Source: Leucobacter sp. Psy1
GTDB taxonomy: Bacteria; Actinomycetota; Actinomycetes; Actinomycetales; Microbacteriaceae
DNA: 64,000 nucleotides
Assembly: GCF_020096995.1 (NCBI RefSeq)
Contig: NZ_CP083692.1
Coordinates: 2,666,001 to 2,730,000, forward strand
Direction of reading: 5' to 3'
The notes under the pieces: generated by a model
What the model was told of the DNA's origin: nothing
Seen by the model: only the letters and a program-made list of their open reading frames with translations
Databases searched by the model: none
Shown: piece by piece, positions 9,768-18,869 of the stretch
Layout of the letters: every line of letters begins with the position of its first letter
How positions within the stretch are numbered: position 1 is the stretch's first letter
Program-made: the position numbers and the translations under genes

Positions 9768-10961
9768 TCACTCGACTCGTCGTCCAGCGAGCAGCACGGC
9801 CTCGCGCGCTTCAGGCGACCAGAGCGCCGACGGGGTGGACATCGGGTCCTGGGACAGCACGACGGCGTCTCCGTAGGCACCGGGGCGCAGGTGCCCGAGC
9901 GCACGGTCACCCAGGATCTCTGCGTTGACGACCGTCATGGCGTGCAGCGTTGCCTCTGCACCGGAGGCTTCGACCTGCAGTTGGACACCCCGGAGCTGGT
10001 CGTCTTCGAGATCTCCCATGAGGTCGCTGCCGAATCCGACTTGCACCCCGGCATCGAGCGCGATGCGGATCGCCTCCTGTCCGCGAGTGAGGACCTCCTC
10101 GTTCTTCGCGAGCGACACTTCATTGAGCCCGAGGCCCGCACCGCGGCGGCTCATCGCGTCGTATGCGGCCAGAGTCGGAACCAGGTAGGCGCTGCGCCTG
10201 GCCATCTCCCTAGCGGTCTTCCGGTCGAGCAGATTCCCGTGCTCGATGGTGCGCACCCCGTTCTCGATCGCGTGCATGATCGCCTCGGGCGAGTAGGCGT
10301 GCGCCGCAACGTAGCTCTTCCGGCGCGCAGCCTCCGCCGTCACCGTCTGCAGTTCCTCCGGCGCGTACTGCGGCACGCTCAGCGGGTCCGTGAGCGAGAA
10401 GACGCCACCCGAGGTCATCACCTTGATCGCGTGCGCTCCGGTGCGCAACCGTTCGCGGACGGCGACACGTAGCGCATCGACACCGTCGACGATCTCGCAC
10501 ATGTGCCCGTGACTGAAACAGACGTCGACGTGCTCCGAGCGCGGGTCCCCGTGTCCACCGGTCTGGCTCAGAGCGGGCCCGGTGAAGAAGTACCGCGGAG
10601 CGGTGATCACTCCGGTGTCCCTCGCGCGCAGCAGCCCGATGTCGCCTCCCGCGACATCGCGCACCGTGGTGAAGCCGCGGCGAAGCGCTTTACCGAGACG
10701 CGCAGCGCCGTTCACCGCCGCAAAACTCAGCGGTCCGCGTTCATTCTCGAACCCGTCCATGCTCGTGGCGTAGGCGTGGAAGTGGTTGTCGATGAGTCCT
10801 GGAAGCACCCAGAAGCCCCGACCGTCGAACGACTCGGCACCGGGGTCCGGCGCATCCGCGACGATCCCGTCGACGATGTGCAGGTCACGCAAGGAGAATC
10901 CCACCTCGTTCCCGTCCCACACTCGCGCCTGACGGATCGTGATCGAGCGGTCTGATTTCAT
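9768..10961 (-). CDS. Metal-dependent amidohydrolase (imidazolonepropionase/prolidase-like)
   Basis: A 397-residue cytosolic hydrolase of the amidohydrolase superfamily. It shows the metal-binding N-terminal motif PGLIDNHFHAY, a probable carboxylated lysine in HAIKVMTSGG, further histidines in YVAAHAYS and TIEHGNLL, and the aspartate in VGFGSDLMGD. This set is typical of the group annotated as Xaa-Pro dipeptidases or imidazolonepropionase-like hydrolases, whose substrates vary. The ATG at 10961 is chosen because CCAGGAG lies just upstream; the frame is open further but without similarity. It is the last gene of the hyu operon, 76 bp after hyuB with a strong hairpin between. I infer that it cuts the ring-opened product of HyuAB or a related amide. 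The exact substrate cannot be read from sequence. Confidence 0.85.
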   Translation of the reverse strand: MKSDRSITIRQARVWDGNEVGFSLRDLHIVDGIVADAPDPGAESFDGRGFWVLPGLIDNHFHAYATSMDGFENERGPLSFAAVNGAARLGKALRRGFTTVRDVAGGDIGLLRARDTGVITAPRYFFTGPALSQTGGHGDPRSEHVDVCFSHGHMCEIVDGVDALRVAVRERLRTGAHAIKVMTSGGVFSLTDPLSVPQYAPEELQTVTAEAARRKSYVAAHAYSPEAIMHAIENGVRTIEHGNLLDRKTAREMARRSAYLVPTLAAYDAMSRRGAGLGLNEVSLAKNEEVLTRGQEAIRIALDAGVQVGFGSDLMGDLEDDQLRGVQLQVEASGAEATLHAMTVVNAEILGDRALGHLRPGAYGDAVVLSQDPMSTPSALWSPEAREAVLLAGRRVE

Positions 10962-10999
10962 GTCTGCACTCCTGGGGTTCATCCGATATTGCCGAGAGA

Positions 11000-11032
11000 T
11001 GCGGCCGGAGCGGAGTTCGCGCTCCGGCCGCA
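11000..11032. terminator. Strong intercistronic hairpin between hyuB and the amidohydrolase
   Basis: A perfect 13-bp inverted repeat (11000-11012 with 11020-11032, arm TGCGGCCGGAGCG) with a 7-base loop lies six bases after the hyuB stop. No T-tract follows on the minus strand. It could attenuate transcription into the amidohydrolase gene or protect the upstream mRNA from 3' decay. Confidence 0.6.
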
Positions 11033-11037
11033 CGGTT

Positions 11038-12741
11038 CTAGCCGCGCAGCTGCGCTGTCTCCGCTTCGTCGATCGTGTAGTCGGGGCGGACCGCGACGCC
11101 GTAGTCGCTTCGTGCCGCAAGCGCGGAGACGAAGCCGTTGCGGACGTCCCTGGCCACCGCCGCGGGGTCGCGATCGAACGGATTTCCGTACCCGCCGCCG
11201 CCACCGGTCTGATTCACCAGGACCTCGCCTGCGTCCAACTGGTTGTAGCTCCCGCCCTGCACGACCTCGCGCGGAGTGCCGGGGTTGAGGACGACGCGGT
11301 TCGGGCTCCCCTCGAGACCACCATCGATCGACCACGGACTCGTCCGGGTCTTGTAGACCAGGCAGATCCCGGTGGCCGGTGCGGTGAACCTATACGTGCG
11401 GCTCACTCCGACACCTCCGCGGAATCGACCGGCGCCTCCGGTATCCGGACGGTACCCGTAGTGGTCGATGATCATCGAGGACTTTGCTTCGAGGACCTCG
11501 ACCGGGTTGTTCCGGCAGCCCGGCTCCGAGAGATGCATGATGCCGTCCTCGCCGTCATGCGTCGCGGAGCCGCCGTAGCCCACCGCCTCATTGGTGGCTT
11601 CCTGCCAGAAGTCCCCCGTGCGAGGGTTTACGCCGAGACCCATCATTGAGCAGACGTCTCCGCCAGAGCAGGCCGGCACGCGATCGGGCATCCCCTGGGC
11701 CAGCGCTTTCAGAATGACTTCGCCTGCGAGAAGTCCTGTCCAGAGGGTGAACGTCGGCATCGGTTCGACGGCGTGCATCACCGAACCGGGTACCGTTACG
11801 ACCCTCAGAGGAGCGAAGTTGCCGGCTACAACGGGCGAATCGGGGGTCGTGAGCGATTTGAAGATGAGGCTCGACAGCGCTTCCGTCTGTCCGGGCGGAA
11901 GGTTGATCGGTCCGCGGACGTTCTCTGCGCTCCCCGTCCAGTCGACAATCATCTCGTCATCGGTCACCGTGACGGTGCAGTGCATCTTGACGAGCGTGTC
12001 CAGGTCAATCCCGTCGTGATCGAGATAGTCGGTCGCCGACCAGGATCCGCGCGGAAGTTTCGCGAGCGCAAGGCGCGCGAGCCGTTCGCCGTGCTCGTTG
12101 ATGGTCCGCATCGACTCGCCGAGGGTCTCCACACCGTATTTCTCGGCGAGCTCCTGCGTCCGCTTCACGCCGGTGACGCAGGCGGACACCTGCGCCTGAA
12201 TATCGCCGATCGTGTGCTTCGGGGTCCGGCTGTTGAACCTGATGATGTTGAAGACGTCCGCGTTCCGCTCGCCGCGTCGATACAGCTTCGAGGCGGGCAT
12301 CACCAACCCTTCCTGCGCCTTATCCGTGGAGTCGAGAACGTACCCGGGATCTTTCTGATTCAAGTCCGTGATGTGGACACGGCACGAGGCGAAGCCGATC
12401 AGCTGCCCGTCGAAATGAATCGGGGCGAACACCAGCGGATCAAGCGTGTGAGCGCTCGACCAGTAGGGGTGATTGATGATGAACACGTCACCCGCCTCCA
12501 TAGAGTCCGCTCCGAGGAATTCGATGGAGTGTTTGATTCCGGCGTCGTTCCCCCTCGTGAACACGGCGATTCCCGGCGCATCCGCCACCACGTCGCCGTT
12601 CGCGTCGTGAATGCCGATGCCGTAGTCGTGAATCTCGTACACGACCGTGTTGTAGGCGGTGCGGCAGAGATTTCTGGCGATCTCCTCAGCGGCCGCGAGC
12701 AGACCGTGTCGGATGATCTCGGTGGTGATTGCATCAGCCAT
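11038..12741 (-). CDS. hyuB: Hydantoinase/oxoprolinase subunit B
   Basis: Partner of HyuA in ATP-dependent opening of five-membered cyclic amides (N-methylhydantoinase, 5-oxoprolinase and relatives). The 567 residues match the normal B-subunit length. It begins with ITTEIIRHGLLAAAEEIARNL, a typical HyuB start, and contains GDVFIINHPYWSSAHTLD, a GSAENVRGPINLP region and the C-terminal stretch GGAGRFRGGVGVSRTY ending in GGGGGYGNPFDRDP. It starts two bases after the hyuA stop, with AAAGGGG in the end of hyuA. That tight coupling fits a stoichiometric complex. Family assignment is certain; the true substrate (hydantoin, oxoproline, creatinine-type compound or other) is unknown. Confidence 0.92.
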   Translation of the reverse strand: MADAITTEIIRHGLLAAAEEIARNLCRTAYNTVVYEIHDYGIGIHDANGDVVADAPGIAVFTRGNDAGIKHSIEFLGADSMEAGDVFIINHPYWSSAHTLDPLVFAPIHFDGQLIGFASCRVHITDLNQKDPGYVLDSTDKAQEGLVMPASKLYRRGERNADVFNIIRFNSRTPKHTIGDIQAQVSACVTGVKRTQELAEKYGVETLGESMRTINEHGERLARLALAKLPRGSWSATDYLDHDGIDLDTLVKMHCTVTVTDDEMIVDWTGSAENVRGPINLPPGQTEALSSLIFKSLTTPDSPVVAGNFAPLRVVTVPGSVMHAVEPMPTFTLWTGLLAGEVILKALAQGMPDRVPACSGGDVCSMMGLGVNPRTGDFWQEATNEAVGYGGSATHDGEDGIMHLSEPGCRNNPVEVLEAKSSMIIDHYGYRPDTGGAGRFRGGVGVSRTYRFTAPATGICLVYKTRTSPWSIDGGLEGSPNRVVLNPGTPREVVQGGSYNQLDAGEVLVNQTGGGGGYGNPFDRDPAAVARDVRNGFVSALAARSDYGVAVRPDYTIDEAETAQLRG

Positions 12742-12743
12742 GT

Positions 12744-14792
12744 TCAGGCCCCTTTCGTCGCGGTCTGGATAGAAATGCTGAGTTCGCCATAGCTCCCGAC
12801 CCGTAAGCGATCGCCTGCGTGGAGAACCGTCGTCGCCGTGTGCTCCGTGATGACGGCGGGACCATCAACCGTGTCACCGGCGCGCAGGTCCTCGCGCGCG
12901 ATCAGCGCGTAATCGACAGCCGTATCTCCCGGCTGCATCACGGTGCGGCGACCCCTGGGGTAATCGTCACCCGGGCGACGTTTGTCGGCGAACGGAAGAT
13001 CGGGCTTGCTCACCTTTCCCACTGCGTTGAGCCGGAGCGTCGTCGTCTCGATGGGGTCGTCCATCGTGTGCCCGTACTGACGCTGATGGAGCCGGTCGAA
13101 TTGCTCCCTGATGGCAGCGCGCGGGTCTCCCTGACCACTCGGGAAATCGATCGTCACGGCGTGTTCCTGGCCCGAATAGCGAACCGACACGACCCTCCGG
13201 AACTCCATCTGGCCAGGTGAGAATCCTTCCGCTTTCAAGGTCTCAGTCGCTTCCGCTTCCATTCCGGCGAAGAGTTCGTGGACGGCCTGCGAGTCGAGGT
13301 CGTCGAGCGGCTGAATGCTCGTGCGAGAGGAGTCGTGCTGCACATCGGCCATGAGCATGCCGAGCGCCGAGAACGCGCCCTGCCCTGGGGGCACGATCAC
13401 CTCGGGAATGCCCAGCTCACGGGCGACATCAACGGCGACCAAGCCCCCTCCGCCTCCGAATGAGAGCAGCGCGAAGTCCTGCGGGTCGTGCCCCAGCTCG
13501 ATCGTGATCGCGCGCACGGCTCCCATGATCTTCGTGTTCGAGATCTGGATCATCCCCCTGGCGAGCTCGGTGACCGAGAGGCCCAGCTGCTCGGCGATGG
13601 GCGCGAGCGCGGTGATCGAACGGTCGCGGTCGAGGGTGAGCTCGCCTCCCAGCGGCGTATCCGCACCCAGATACCCGATCGCCAGCGCGGCGTCGGTGAA
13701 CGTCGGCTGCGTTCCGCCGCGGCCGTATGCGGCAGGACCGGGCAGCGCACCGGCGCTTTTGGGCCCGACCTGCAGGGCACCAGCGTCGTCCAGATAGCCG
13801 AGTGAACCCCCGCCTGCCCCGATCGTGTGGATATAGAGGGAGGGCGTGTTGATCGGCAATCCCTCGAATTCCGCCCCGTGGTATCGCACCGGCTCACCCT
13901 CGAGCACCAGTGAGGCATCGAGACTTGTACCCCCCATGTCGATGGTGATCAGGTTCGGACGGTCGATGAGCTTCGCGAACGCCGCTGCGCCGACGACTCC
14001 GCCCGCTGGCCCTGAAAGGATGAGATTTACCGGCTGCTCCCGAGCAGCGGAGGCGGTCATCGCGCCCCCTCCCGATCTCGACATGAGGAACCGCCCATCA
14101 AAGCCGCGTTTCGCGAGTTCGTCCTCCAGTGCGCGGAGGTAGCTGCGCATGATGGGCTTGATATAGGCATCGAGCACGGCCGTGCTCGTCCGTTCGTATT
14201 CGCGGTATTCGCGGGACAACTCGTGAGACAGCGTCACTTCGACGTTCGGCGCTTCCTCTTCGAGGATCTCGCGCATGCGACGCTCATGTGCCGGGTTCGC
14301 GTACGAGTGGAGGAATCCGACGGCCACGGCGGTGTAGCCGCGGTGCGCGATCTCACGGGCGACTTCACGAGCATCGGCGTCGTCGAATGGCGTGACGACG
14401 CTACCGGAGACCGAACTCCGCTCCGTGACCTCGAAGGTGTCGTATCGTTCGAGTAGCGGCTCGGGTTTGCGATAGGAGAAGTCGTACATGACCTTCCGGT
14501 CGGTCCGGCCGAGCAGGTACACGTCACGGAAGCCGCGCGTCGCGATCGTCGCGATCCTCGCCCCGGACCGCGTCAGAAGCGAGTTGAGGCCGAGCGTACT
14601 GCCGTGGTTGAACGTGGTGACGGTCGCGAGATCGGCATCCGCCTTCTCGAACGCGGCAAGCACCCCGGAGGTCGGCTCATCCGGAGTAGTGGGGACTTTT
14701 TCGAAGCGAAGTTCGCCGGTCTCCGGCACCAGTTTCACCACATCGGTGAATGTGCCGCCGACATCAATGGCGATGCGAACGTTTTCGGGCAT
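12744..14792 (-). CDS. hyuA: Hydantoinase/oxoprolinase subunit A
   Basis: ATP-dependent subunit of the HyuAB ring-opening enzyme; it has an actin-like ATPase fold and should phosphorylate the cyclic amide. The 682-residue protein has IAIDVGGTFTDVVKLV at the N-terminus (Hydant_A_N domain, about 5-180). The Hydantoinase_A core (about 200-490) contains LSGPAGGVVGAAAFA, ITIDMGGTSLDASLV and TIGAGGGSLGYLD, and a C-terminal domain follows. All nucleotide-binding glycine loops appear intact, in contrast to the diverged relative at 18870. It lies 60 bp after the permease gene and directly before hyuB in the same minus-strand operon. Confidence 0.94.
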   Translation of the reverse strand: MPENVRIAIDVGGTFTDVVKLVPETGELRFEKVPTTPDEPTSGVLAAFEKADADLATVTTFNHGSTLGLNSLLTRSGARIATIATRGFRDVYLLGRTDRKVMYDFSYRKPEPLLERYDTFEVTERSSVSGSVVTPFDDADAREVAREIAHRGYTAVAVGFLHSYANPAHERRMREILEEEAPNVEVTLSHELSREYREYERTSTAVLDAYIKPIMRSYLRALEDELAKRGFDGRFLMSRSGGGAMTASAAREQPVNLILSGPAGGVVGAAAFAKLIDRPNLITIDMGGTSLDASLVLEGEPVRYHGAEFEGLPINTPSLYIHTIGAGGGSLGYLDDAGALQVGPKSAGALPGPAAYGRGGTQPTFTDAALAIGYLGADTPLGGELTLDRDRSITALAPIAEQLGLSVTELARGMIQISNTKIMGAVRAITIELGHDPQDFALLSFGGGGGLVAVDVARELGIPEVIVPPGQGAFSALGMLMADVQHDSSRTSIQPLDDLDSQAVHELFAGMEAEATETLKAEGFSPGQMEFRRVVSVRYSGQEHAVTIDFPSGQGDPRAAIREQFDRLHQRQYGHTMDDPIETTTLRLNAVGKVSKPDLPFADKRRPGDDYPRGRRTVMQPGDTAVDYALIAREDLRAGDTVDGPAVITEHTATTVLHAGDRLRVGSYGELSISIQTATKGA

Positions 14793-14852
14793 GCGAGGGA
14801 TTCCTTTCCCATAGTGGTCGAGATGTGAGGTGACGGGTCGGCGCTGATGCGC

Positions 14853-15836
14853 TCAGCGTCTCGTCCGGTCCGCGGCGGCAAGTCCCACCGCAGCGAGGAT
14901 GATGAAACCCGTCACCATGTCCTTGAGCTGGGGGTTCAAATTCAGTAGGTCGAATCCGTTGCCGATGAGCGCGATCAGGAACACGCCCGCAACCGACCTC
15001 CACACCGCTCCGACTCCGCCGTAGATGCTGGTGCCGCCCAGAATGACGGCGGCGATCGCACTGAGCTCGAGCCCCGCCCCCGCCAGGGGCTGACCTGAAG
15101 CGATACGCGAGACGCCGATCGCGGCGGCGCTCCCTGCCGCGAGGCCGCTCAGCATGAAGACGATCACGCGGGTCCGATTCACCCTGATCCCCGAGAGCTC
15201 GGCGGCTTCGGCGTTGCCGCCGACGGCGTAGACGTGACGCCCGAACACCGACCTCGAGAGGAGAAACCACATTCCCGCGACGACGACGATCATGACGATC
15301 ACTGCGATGAAGATGCCGCCGATACGATCGCGGCCGAGAGCGGTGAAACCCGGAGTCGTGACGGTGATCAAGCTTCCCCCGGTGACCAGTACCGCGACCG
15401 TCGTGAAGATCATCGATGACGCGAGCGTCGCAAGGAATGAGTGCACTCGTAAGCGAGTGATCACCGCGCCGTTGAACGCCCCGAGAACAAGTCCGATCAC
15501 CGGTGCGGCGAGCAGCGCGAGCCAGGGGTTCCCCAGCGTCACTGCGAGCCAGGCCGCGACGACGCCGGCGACACTGTAGATCGCGCCGGTGGAGAGGTCG
15601 AAGTTCCCCGAGACGATGACGAAGGTGCCCGCGGAGGCGATGATCACCAGCGGCGCGTTCTGGTTGAGGATGTTCACGATGTTCGCAAACGTGAAGAAGG
15701 ATGGTGAGAGCAAGGCGAGCGCAGCGATCACTGCGAGCAGCAGAATGACGACAGCGTACTCGATCACCAGGTCGCGTGCGGAGAGCTTTCGGCGGGCCCG
15801 CATCTCGGTCACTGTGGTGTTGACGGCCTCGCTCAT
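14853..15836 (-). CDS. Ribose-type ABC transporter permease
   Basis: Inner-membrane channel of an RbsC/BPD_transp_2-family importer, 327 residues with about ten hydrophobic segments. It shows the family loops FANIVNILNQNAPLVIIA, GNFDLSTGAIYSVAG, YAVGGNAEAAELSGIRV and AIAAVILGGTSIYGGVGAVW. Its ATG overlaps the ATPase stop by four bases. Transporters of this family carry sugars, but some carry nucleosides and other ring compounds. Here, next to hyuAB, a heterocyclic amide is a reasonable inferred substrate. Confidence 0.92.
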   Translation of the reverse strand: MSEAVNTTVTEMRARRKLSARDLVIEYAVVILLLAVIAALALLSPSFFTFANIVNILNQNAPLVIIASAGTFVIVSGNFDLSTGAIYSVAGVVAAWLAVTLGNPWLALLAAPVIGLVLGAFNGAVITRLRVHSFLATLASSMIFTTVAVLVTGGSLITVTTPGFTALGRDRIGGIFIAVIVMIVVVAGMWFLLSRSVFGRHVYAVGGNAEAAELSGIRVNRTRVIVFMLSGLAAGSAAAIGVSRIASGQPLAGAGLELSAIAAVILGGTSIYGGVGAVWRSVAGVFLIALIGNGFDLLNLNPQLKDMVTGFIILAAVGLAAADRTRR

Positions 15837-17392
15837 GCTGCGGGCTCCTCTCCGGTGGTCACGTGGAAAAGCCGGAACAGCACCTGCTCCACGGTGGTGT
15901 GTCGGGGGTCAATTTCGTCGAAGGTCCGTCCCCCTGCGACGAGGTAGGCGCGATGCGCGAGCTCCATGACCTCCTCGTGCTCCGATGAGATCAGCACGAC
16001 CGCGATACCTTCGGCTGCGAGGTGCGCGATGAGCTCGTAGATCGTGCGTTTCGCCCCGACGTCGACGCCTCGAGTGGGCTCGTCGAGGACGATGAGCCTC
16101 GGTCGCGCGGCGAGCGCCTTGCCGAGGAGCGCCTTCTGCTGATTTCCTCCCGAGAACCAGCTGACTGGCAATTCGATGTCGAGCGGTCTCATCTCCATCG
16201 CCCTGGCGTGCTCGAGTGCGGTCTCCCGTTCACGGGAGCGCTGAACGACACCCATGCGTGAGCGAGCACCGAGGCTCGCGAGGGCAATGTTCTCGCGCAC
16301 CGATCGTTGCAGGATGAGGCCGTCTCGATGTCGGTCCTCGGAGGCGAAGACGAACCCGGCCTCGATGGACCGCTTCGGGGATGCCGAGGTCCAGTCCTTC
16401 CCATCGAACACGACCGACCCGCCGAGCACGGGATCGATACCGAAGACGGCGCGGAGGCACTCGGTGCGCCCGCTGCCGACGAGGCCGAGGAGGCCGACGA
16501 TCTCGCCGGGTCGCACCTCGAACGACATGTCCTCGACGCCCGTCCGGGTGCGAAGGTGATCGACCCGCAGAATCGGCGGCTGCGCCTGGGCGGGCCCCGC
16601 GGCGCGCTCGGGGTACGCCTGATCCATCTCCCGCCCCAGCATCGCCGTGACCAGGTCGTGTTTGGTGACCGCGGCCGCTGCAACGGTGTCGATTCGCCGC
16701 CCGTCACGCATGACGGTAATGCGGTCTGCCACTTCGAGCACTGAATCGAGGAAGTGTGAGACGTAGATGACGCAACAGCCGCGATCGCGCAGAAGCCGCA
16801 TGAGGTCTTCGAGCTGGCGCATCTCGTGGGCGGTGAGGGAGGAGGTTGGCTCGTCCATCACGATCACTCGCGCGTCGCGGGCGAGCGACCGGAGGATCTC
16901 GACCTTCTGCTGATCGGCGATGCGGAGATCGCGCACGTGGGTGCGACCATCGATGCCAAACCCGATATCCGCGTCCAAGCGTCGGTAACGGTCGAGCACG
17001 TTGCCGCGCTCGATGCCCCAACGGTGTTCTTCCGCCCCGAGGAAGACGTTCTGGGCGACCGTCAGATCCGGGACGAGCGCAAGTTCCTGGGCAATCATGG
17101 CGACCCCTCTGCGCTGGGCGGTTCCCGGGTCCCACCGTCCGACGGATGCGCCATCCACGAGGAGTTCCCCCTGGTCAGCTGAGTACACCCCGGCGATGAC
17201 CTTCCCGAGCGTGGACTTGCCTGCGCCGTTCTCACCGACGAAGGCGTGGATCTCTCCTCGGCGTACGGTGAGCGAAACATTGCTCAGCGCCTGCGTGGCC
17301 CCGAAGCGCTTGCCGATTCCGCGGAGCTCGACAGCGTCGACCTCGGAAGCCGCGCGCGTCGACGGGATCTCTTGATCAGCCATTCCACTCAC
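15833..17392 (-). CDS. Ribose-type ABC transporter ATPase (two nucleotide-binding domains)
   Basis: A 519-residue RbsA/MglA-type ATPase that powers import through the neighbouring permease. The first ABC domain has Walker A GENGAGKST and Walker B VIVMDEPTSSL. The second has the altered P-loop GLVGSGRTE, signature SGGNQQKALLGKALA and LIVLDEPTRGVDVGAK. Unequal domains are normal in this family. Its start lies inside the end of the binding-protein gene (17-bp overlap) and its stop overlaps the permease start, so the three transporter genes are translationally coupled. Confidence 0.93.
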   Translation of the reverse strand: MSGMADQEIPSTRAASEVDAVELRGIGKRFGATQALSNVSLTVRRGEIHAFVGENGAGKSTLGKVIAGVYSADQGELLVDGASVGRWDPGTAQRRGVAMIAQELALVPDLTVAQNVFLGAEEHRWGIERGNVLDRYRRLDADIGFGIDGRTHVRDLRIADQQKVEILRSLARDARVIVMDEPTSSLTAHEMRQLEDLMRLLRDRGCCVIYVSHFLDSVLEVADRITVMRDGRRIDTVAAAAVTKHDLVTAMLGREMDQAYPERAAGPAQAQPPILRVDHLRTRTGVEDMSFEVRPGEIVGLLGLVGSGRTECLRAVFGIDPVLGGSVVFDGKDWTSASPKRSIEAGFVFASEDRHRDGLILQRSVRENIALASLGARSRMGVVQRSRERETALEHARAMEMRPLDIELPVSWFSGGNQQKALLGKALAARPRLIVLDEPTRGVDVGAKRTIYELIAHLAAEGIAVVLISSEHEEVMELAHRAYLVAGGRTFDEIDPRHTTVEQVLFRLFHVTTGEEPAA

Positions 17393-18404
17393 CCGTGAAC
17401 TCGGGCGCGGCCTCCAGGTCGTCTCGCGTGACGATGGGGCCGAGATCGACCAGCGAGTCCGCGTCGATCACCGCAGTGACGTTCTCTCCCCTGATCGCAG
17501 CTACGGCCTGCTCCAGTGCGGCCTCACCCATGCTGACCGGGAAGTTCAGGTAGTCGTTCGTCCACAGGCCGTCCCGGACCGCCTGGACGGCCTCCGTGGT
17601 CCCGCCGCCTCCGGTGAGGAAGACGGATGCGGGATCAATACCGGCATTCTCGAGGGCGATCTGGGCGCCGAGCGTCTGCTGATCGGCATTGCTCAGGATG
17701 CCGCTGATGTCCGGGTTGCCCTGCAGCAGATTCGACACGGCCGACAGGGACTGATCCCGGTCGTACGCGCCCTCGACGGTCCCGACGATCTCGATGTTGT
17801 CGTGTCCGCCGAGCACCGTCTCCCAGGCTTCGATCCGCTCGATGTCGAGCGGGGAGTTGAGGAGGCCGGCGAGCAGTCCGATCTTGCACGGGTCGATGTC
17901 TGCGCAGTAGTCGACCACCGATTCCGCTTGCGCGGTCGCACCGACGGCTGGGGGTGTCGCGATGGTCGAGACGACGCCGTCGACCTGGGGCTCCATCTCG
18001 GAGATGTCCGGGCCGATCGGGTTGAGCACCGTGACGACGGGAATGTCGCTGCCGAGCGGGAATGCTGCGCCCAGGCCCGGTCCGTCGTGCGGAACCACGA
18101 CGACGCCGTCGGCCTGACCGGTCGTTCCCACGTTCTGCAGCTGGGAGAGCTGGGTGTTCGCGTCGAACTGGCCGTCCTGGATCTTGGTGTTGATGGTGAT
18201 GCCGAGCTCCTCGGAGAGCTCGGCCGCCCGCTGCTCGATTCCGGTGTTCACGGCCTGGTTGTAGCCGTTCTGCGAAGAGGAGGCGAGCAGGACTATGGTG
18301 AGGGATTCTCCGTCGCCGCCCGTTCCATCTGAGCTGCACGCGACGAACACGGTGGAGAGCGCGATGGCTCCCACTCCGGCGAGGGTACGAGTGATGCGCT
18401 TCAT
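17376..18404 (-). CDS. Ribose-type ABC transporter substrate-binding lipoprotein
   Basis: A 342-residue periplasmic-binding-protein-like lipoprotein (Peripla_BP_4 family) that would capture the transported compound outside the membrane. The signal peptide is MKRITRTLAGVGAIALSTV followed by a lipobox ending in cysteine 23. The mature protein shows the two-lobed family pattern, with QADGVVVVPHDG and GILSNADQQTLGAQIALENAG. The ATG at 18404 has only a weak AGAAAG site, 26 bases after the ABM gene stop. Ligand type is not predictable from the fold; the hyuAB context points to a cyclic amide or a purine/pyrimidine-derived ring. Confidence 0.9.
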   Translation of the reverse strand: MKRITRTLAGVGAIALSTVFVACSSDGTGGDGESLTIVLLASSSQNGYNQAVNTGIEQRAAELSEELGITINTKIQDGQFDANTQLSQLQNVGTTGQADGVVVVPHDGPGLGAAFPLGSDIPVVTVLNPIGPDISEMEPQVDGVVSTIATPPAVGATAQAESVVDYCADIDPCKIGLLAGLLNSPLDIERIEAWETVLGGHDNIEIVGTVEGAYDRDQSLSAVSNLLQGNPDISGILSNADQQTLGAQIALENAGIDPASVFLTGGGGTTEAVQAVRDGLWTNDYLNFPVSMGEAALEQAVAAIRGENVTAVIDADSLVDLGPIVTRDDLEAAPEFTGEWNG

Positions 18405-18430
18405 TGCAATCTACTTTCTGAGTGGCGGGG

Positions 18431-18748
18431 TCAGGGAGTGGTCGTGACAGCGTGGTCGATCCGGAAGAGGCGGGCAGCGCCGATCTCGGCGTCGCCCAGC
18501 AGCATCCGAAGCTCGGGACCGATTCGGTCGCGGCGCGGATGGTCCAACCACTCCTGATACGCCCCCTCGTCCGGCCATACTGCGGACACGAGGATCTCGT
18601 GCGAGCCATCGGTCGCGACCGAGATCTCCGATGAGATCGCCCGGGTGAGATCGAGGGATTCCTGAAGGATGTGCTCGGCGCGGTACAGGCCGAGCACGGC
18701 GGCACTGTCCTCCCTGAGCGGGTGCAGGGTCAAAAGGCTTCGAATCAT
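18431..18748 (-). CDS. Small ABM-domain protein (antibiotic biosynthesis monooxygenase-like)
   Basis: A 105-residue protein with the dimeric alpha/beta-barrel ABM pattern: an N-terminal strand (MIRSLLTLHPL), helices, then EILVSAVWPDEGAYQEWLDH near the middle. ABM proteins include cofactor-free monooxygenases, isomerases and proteins of unknown role, so no reaction can be assigned. The ATG at 18748 has GGAG ten bases upstream; the longer open frame crosses the regulatory region and is unlikely. It is the first gene of the hyu/ABC operon, next to the divergent promoters. Its presence suggests an oxidation or tautomerisation step in the pathway, which is inference. Confidence 0.7.
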   Translation of the reverse strand: MIRSLLTLHPLREDSAAVLGLYRAEHILQESLDLTRAISSEISVATDGSHEILVSAVWPDEGAYQEWLDHPRRDRIGPELRMLLGDAEIGAARLFRIDHAVTTTP

Positions 18749-18826
18749 GTGGTTCGTACTCCGTCGTCTGGCCAACATCGCTCTGAGCGAGCGCAGACTG
18801 AACATACCTCGCACGTACTCCCCGGC

Positions 18827-18843
18827 ATTGTGCATTGTGCACA
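18827..18843. promoter_or_regulatory. Candidate operator in the divergent hyu control region (distal site)
   Basis: Two tandem ATTGTGC units (18827-18833 and 18834-18840) merge into the palindrome TGTGCACA (18836-18843). The site lies upstream of a -10-like TATGTT for the minus-strand operon (18801-18806), the position expected for an activator. It shares TGTGCACA with the proximal site at 18860. I infer that the PucR regulator encoded at 21226 binds it. Confidence 0.5.
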
Positions 18844-18857
18844 GGCCAGGGACGAAG

Positions 18858-18869
18858 TAATGTGCACAT
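18858..18869 (+). promoter_or_regulatory. Leaderless promoter with overlapping palindromic operator
   Basis: TAATGT (18858-18863) ends six bases before the ATG at 18870, the usual layout of an actinobacterial leaderless promoter. The 10-bp perfect palindrome ATGTGCACAT (18860-18869) covers the -10 element and the expected transcription start. A protein bound here would block the plus-strand operon, including the regulator gene. Confidence 0.55.
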
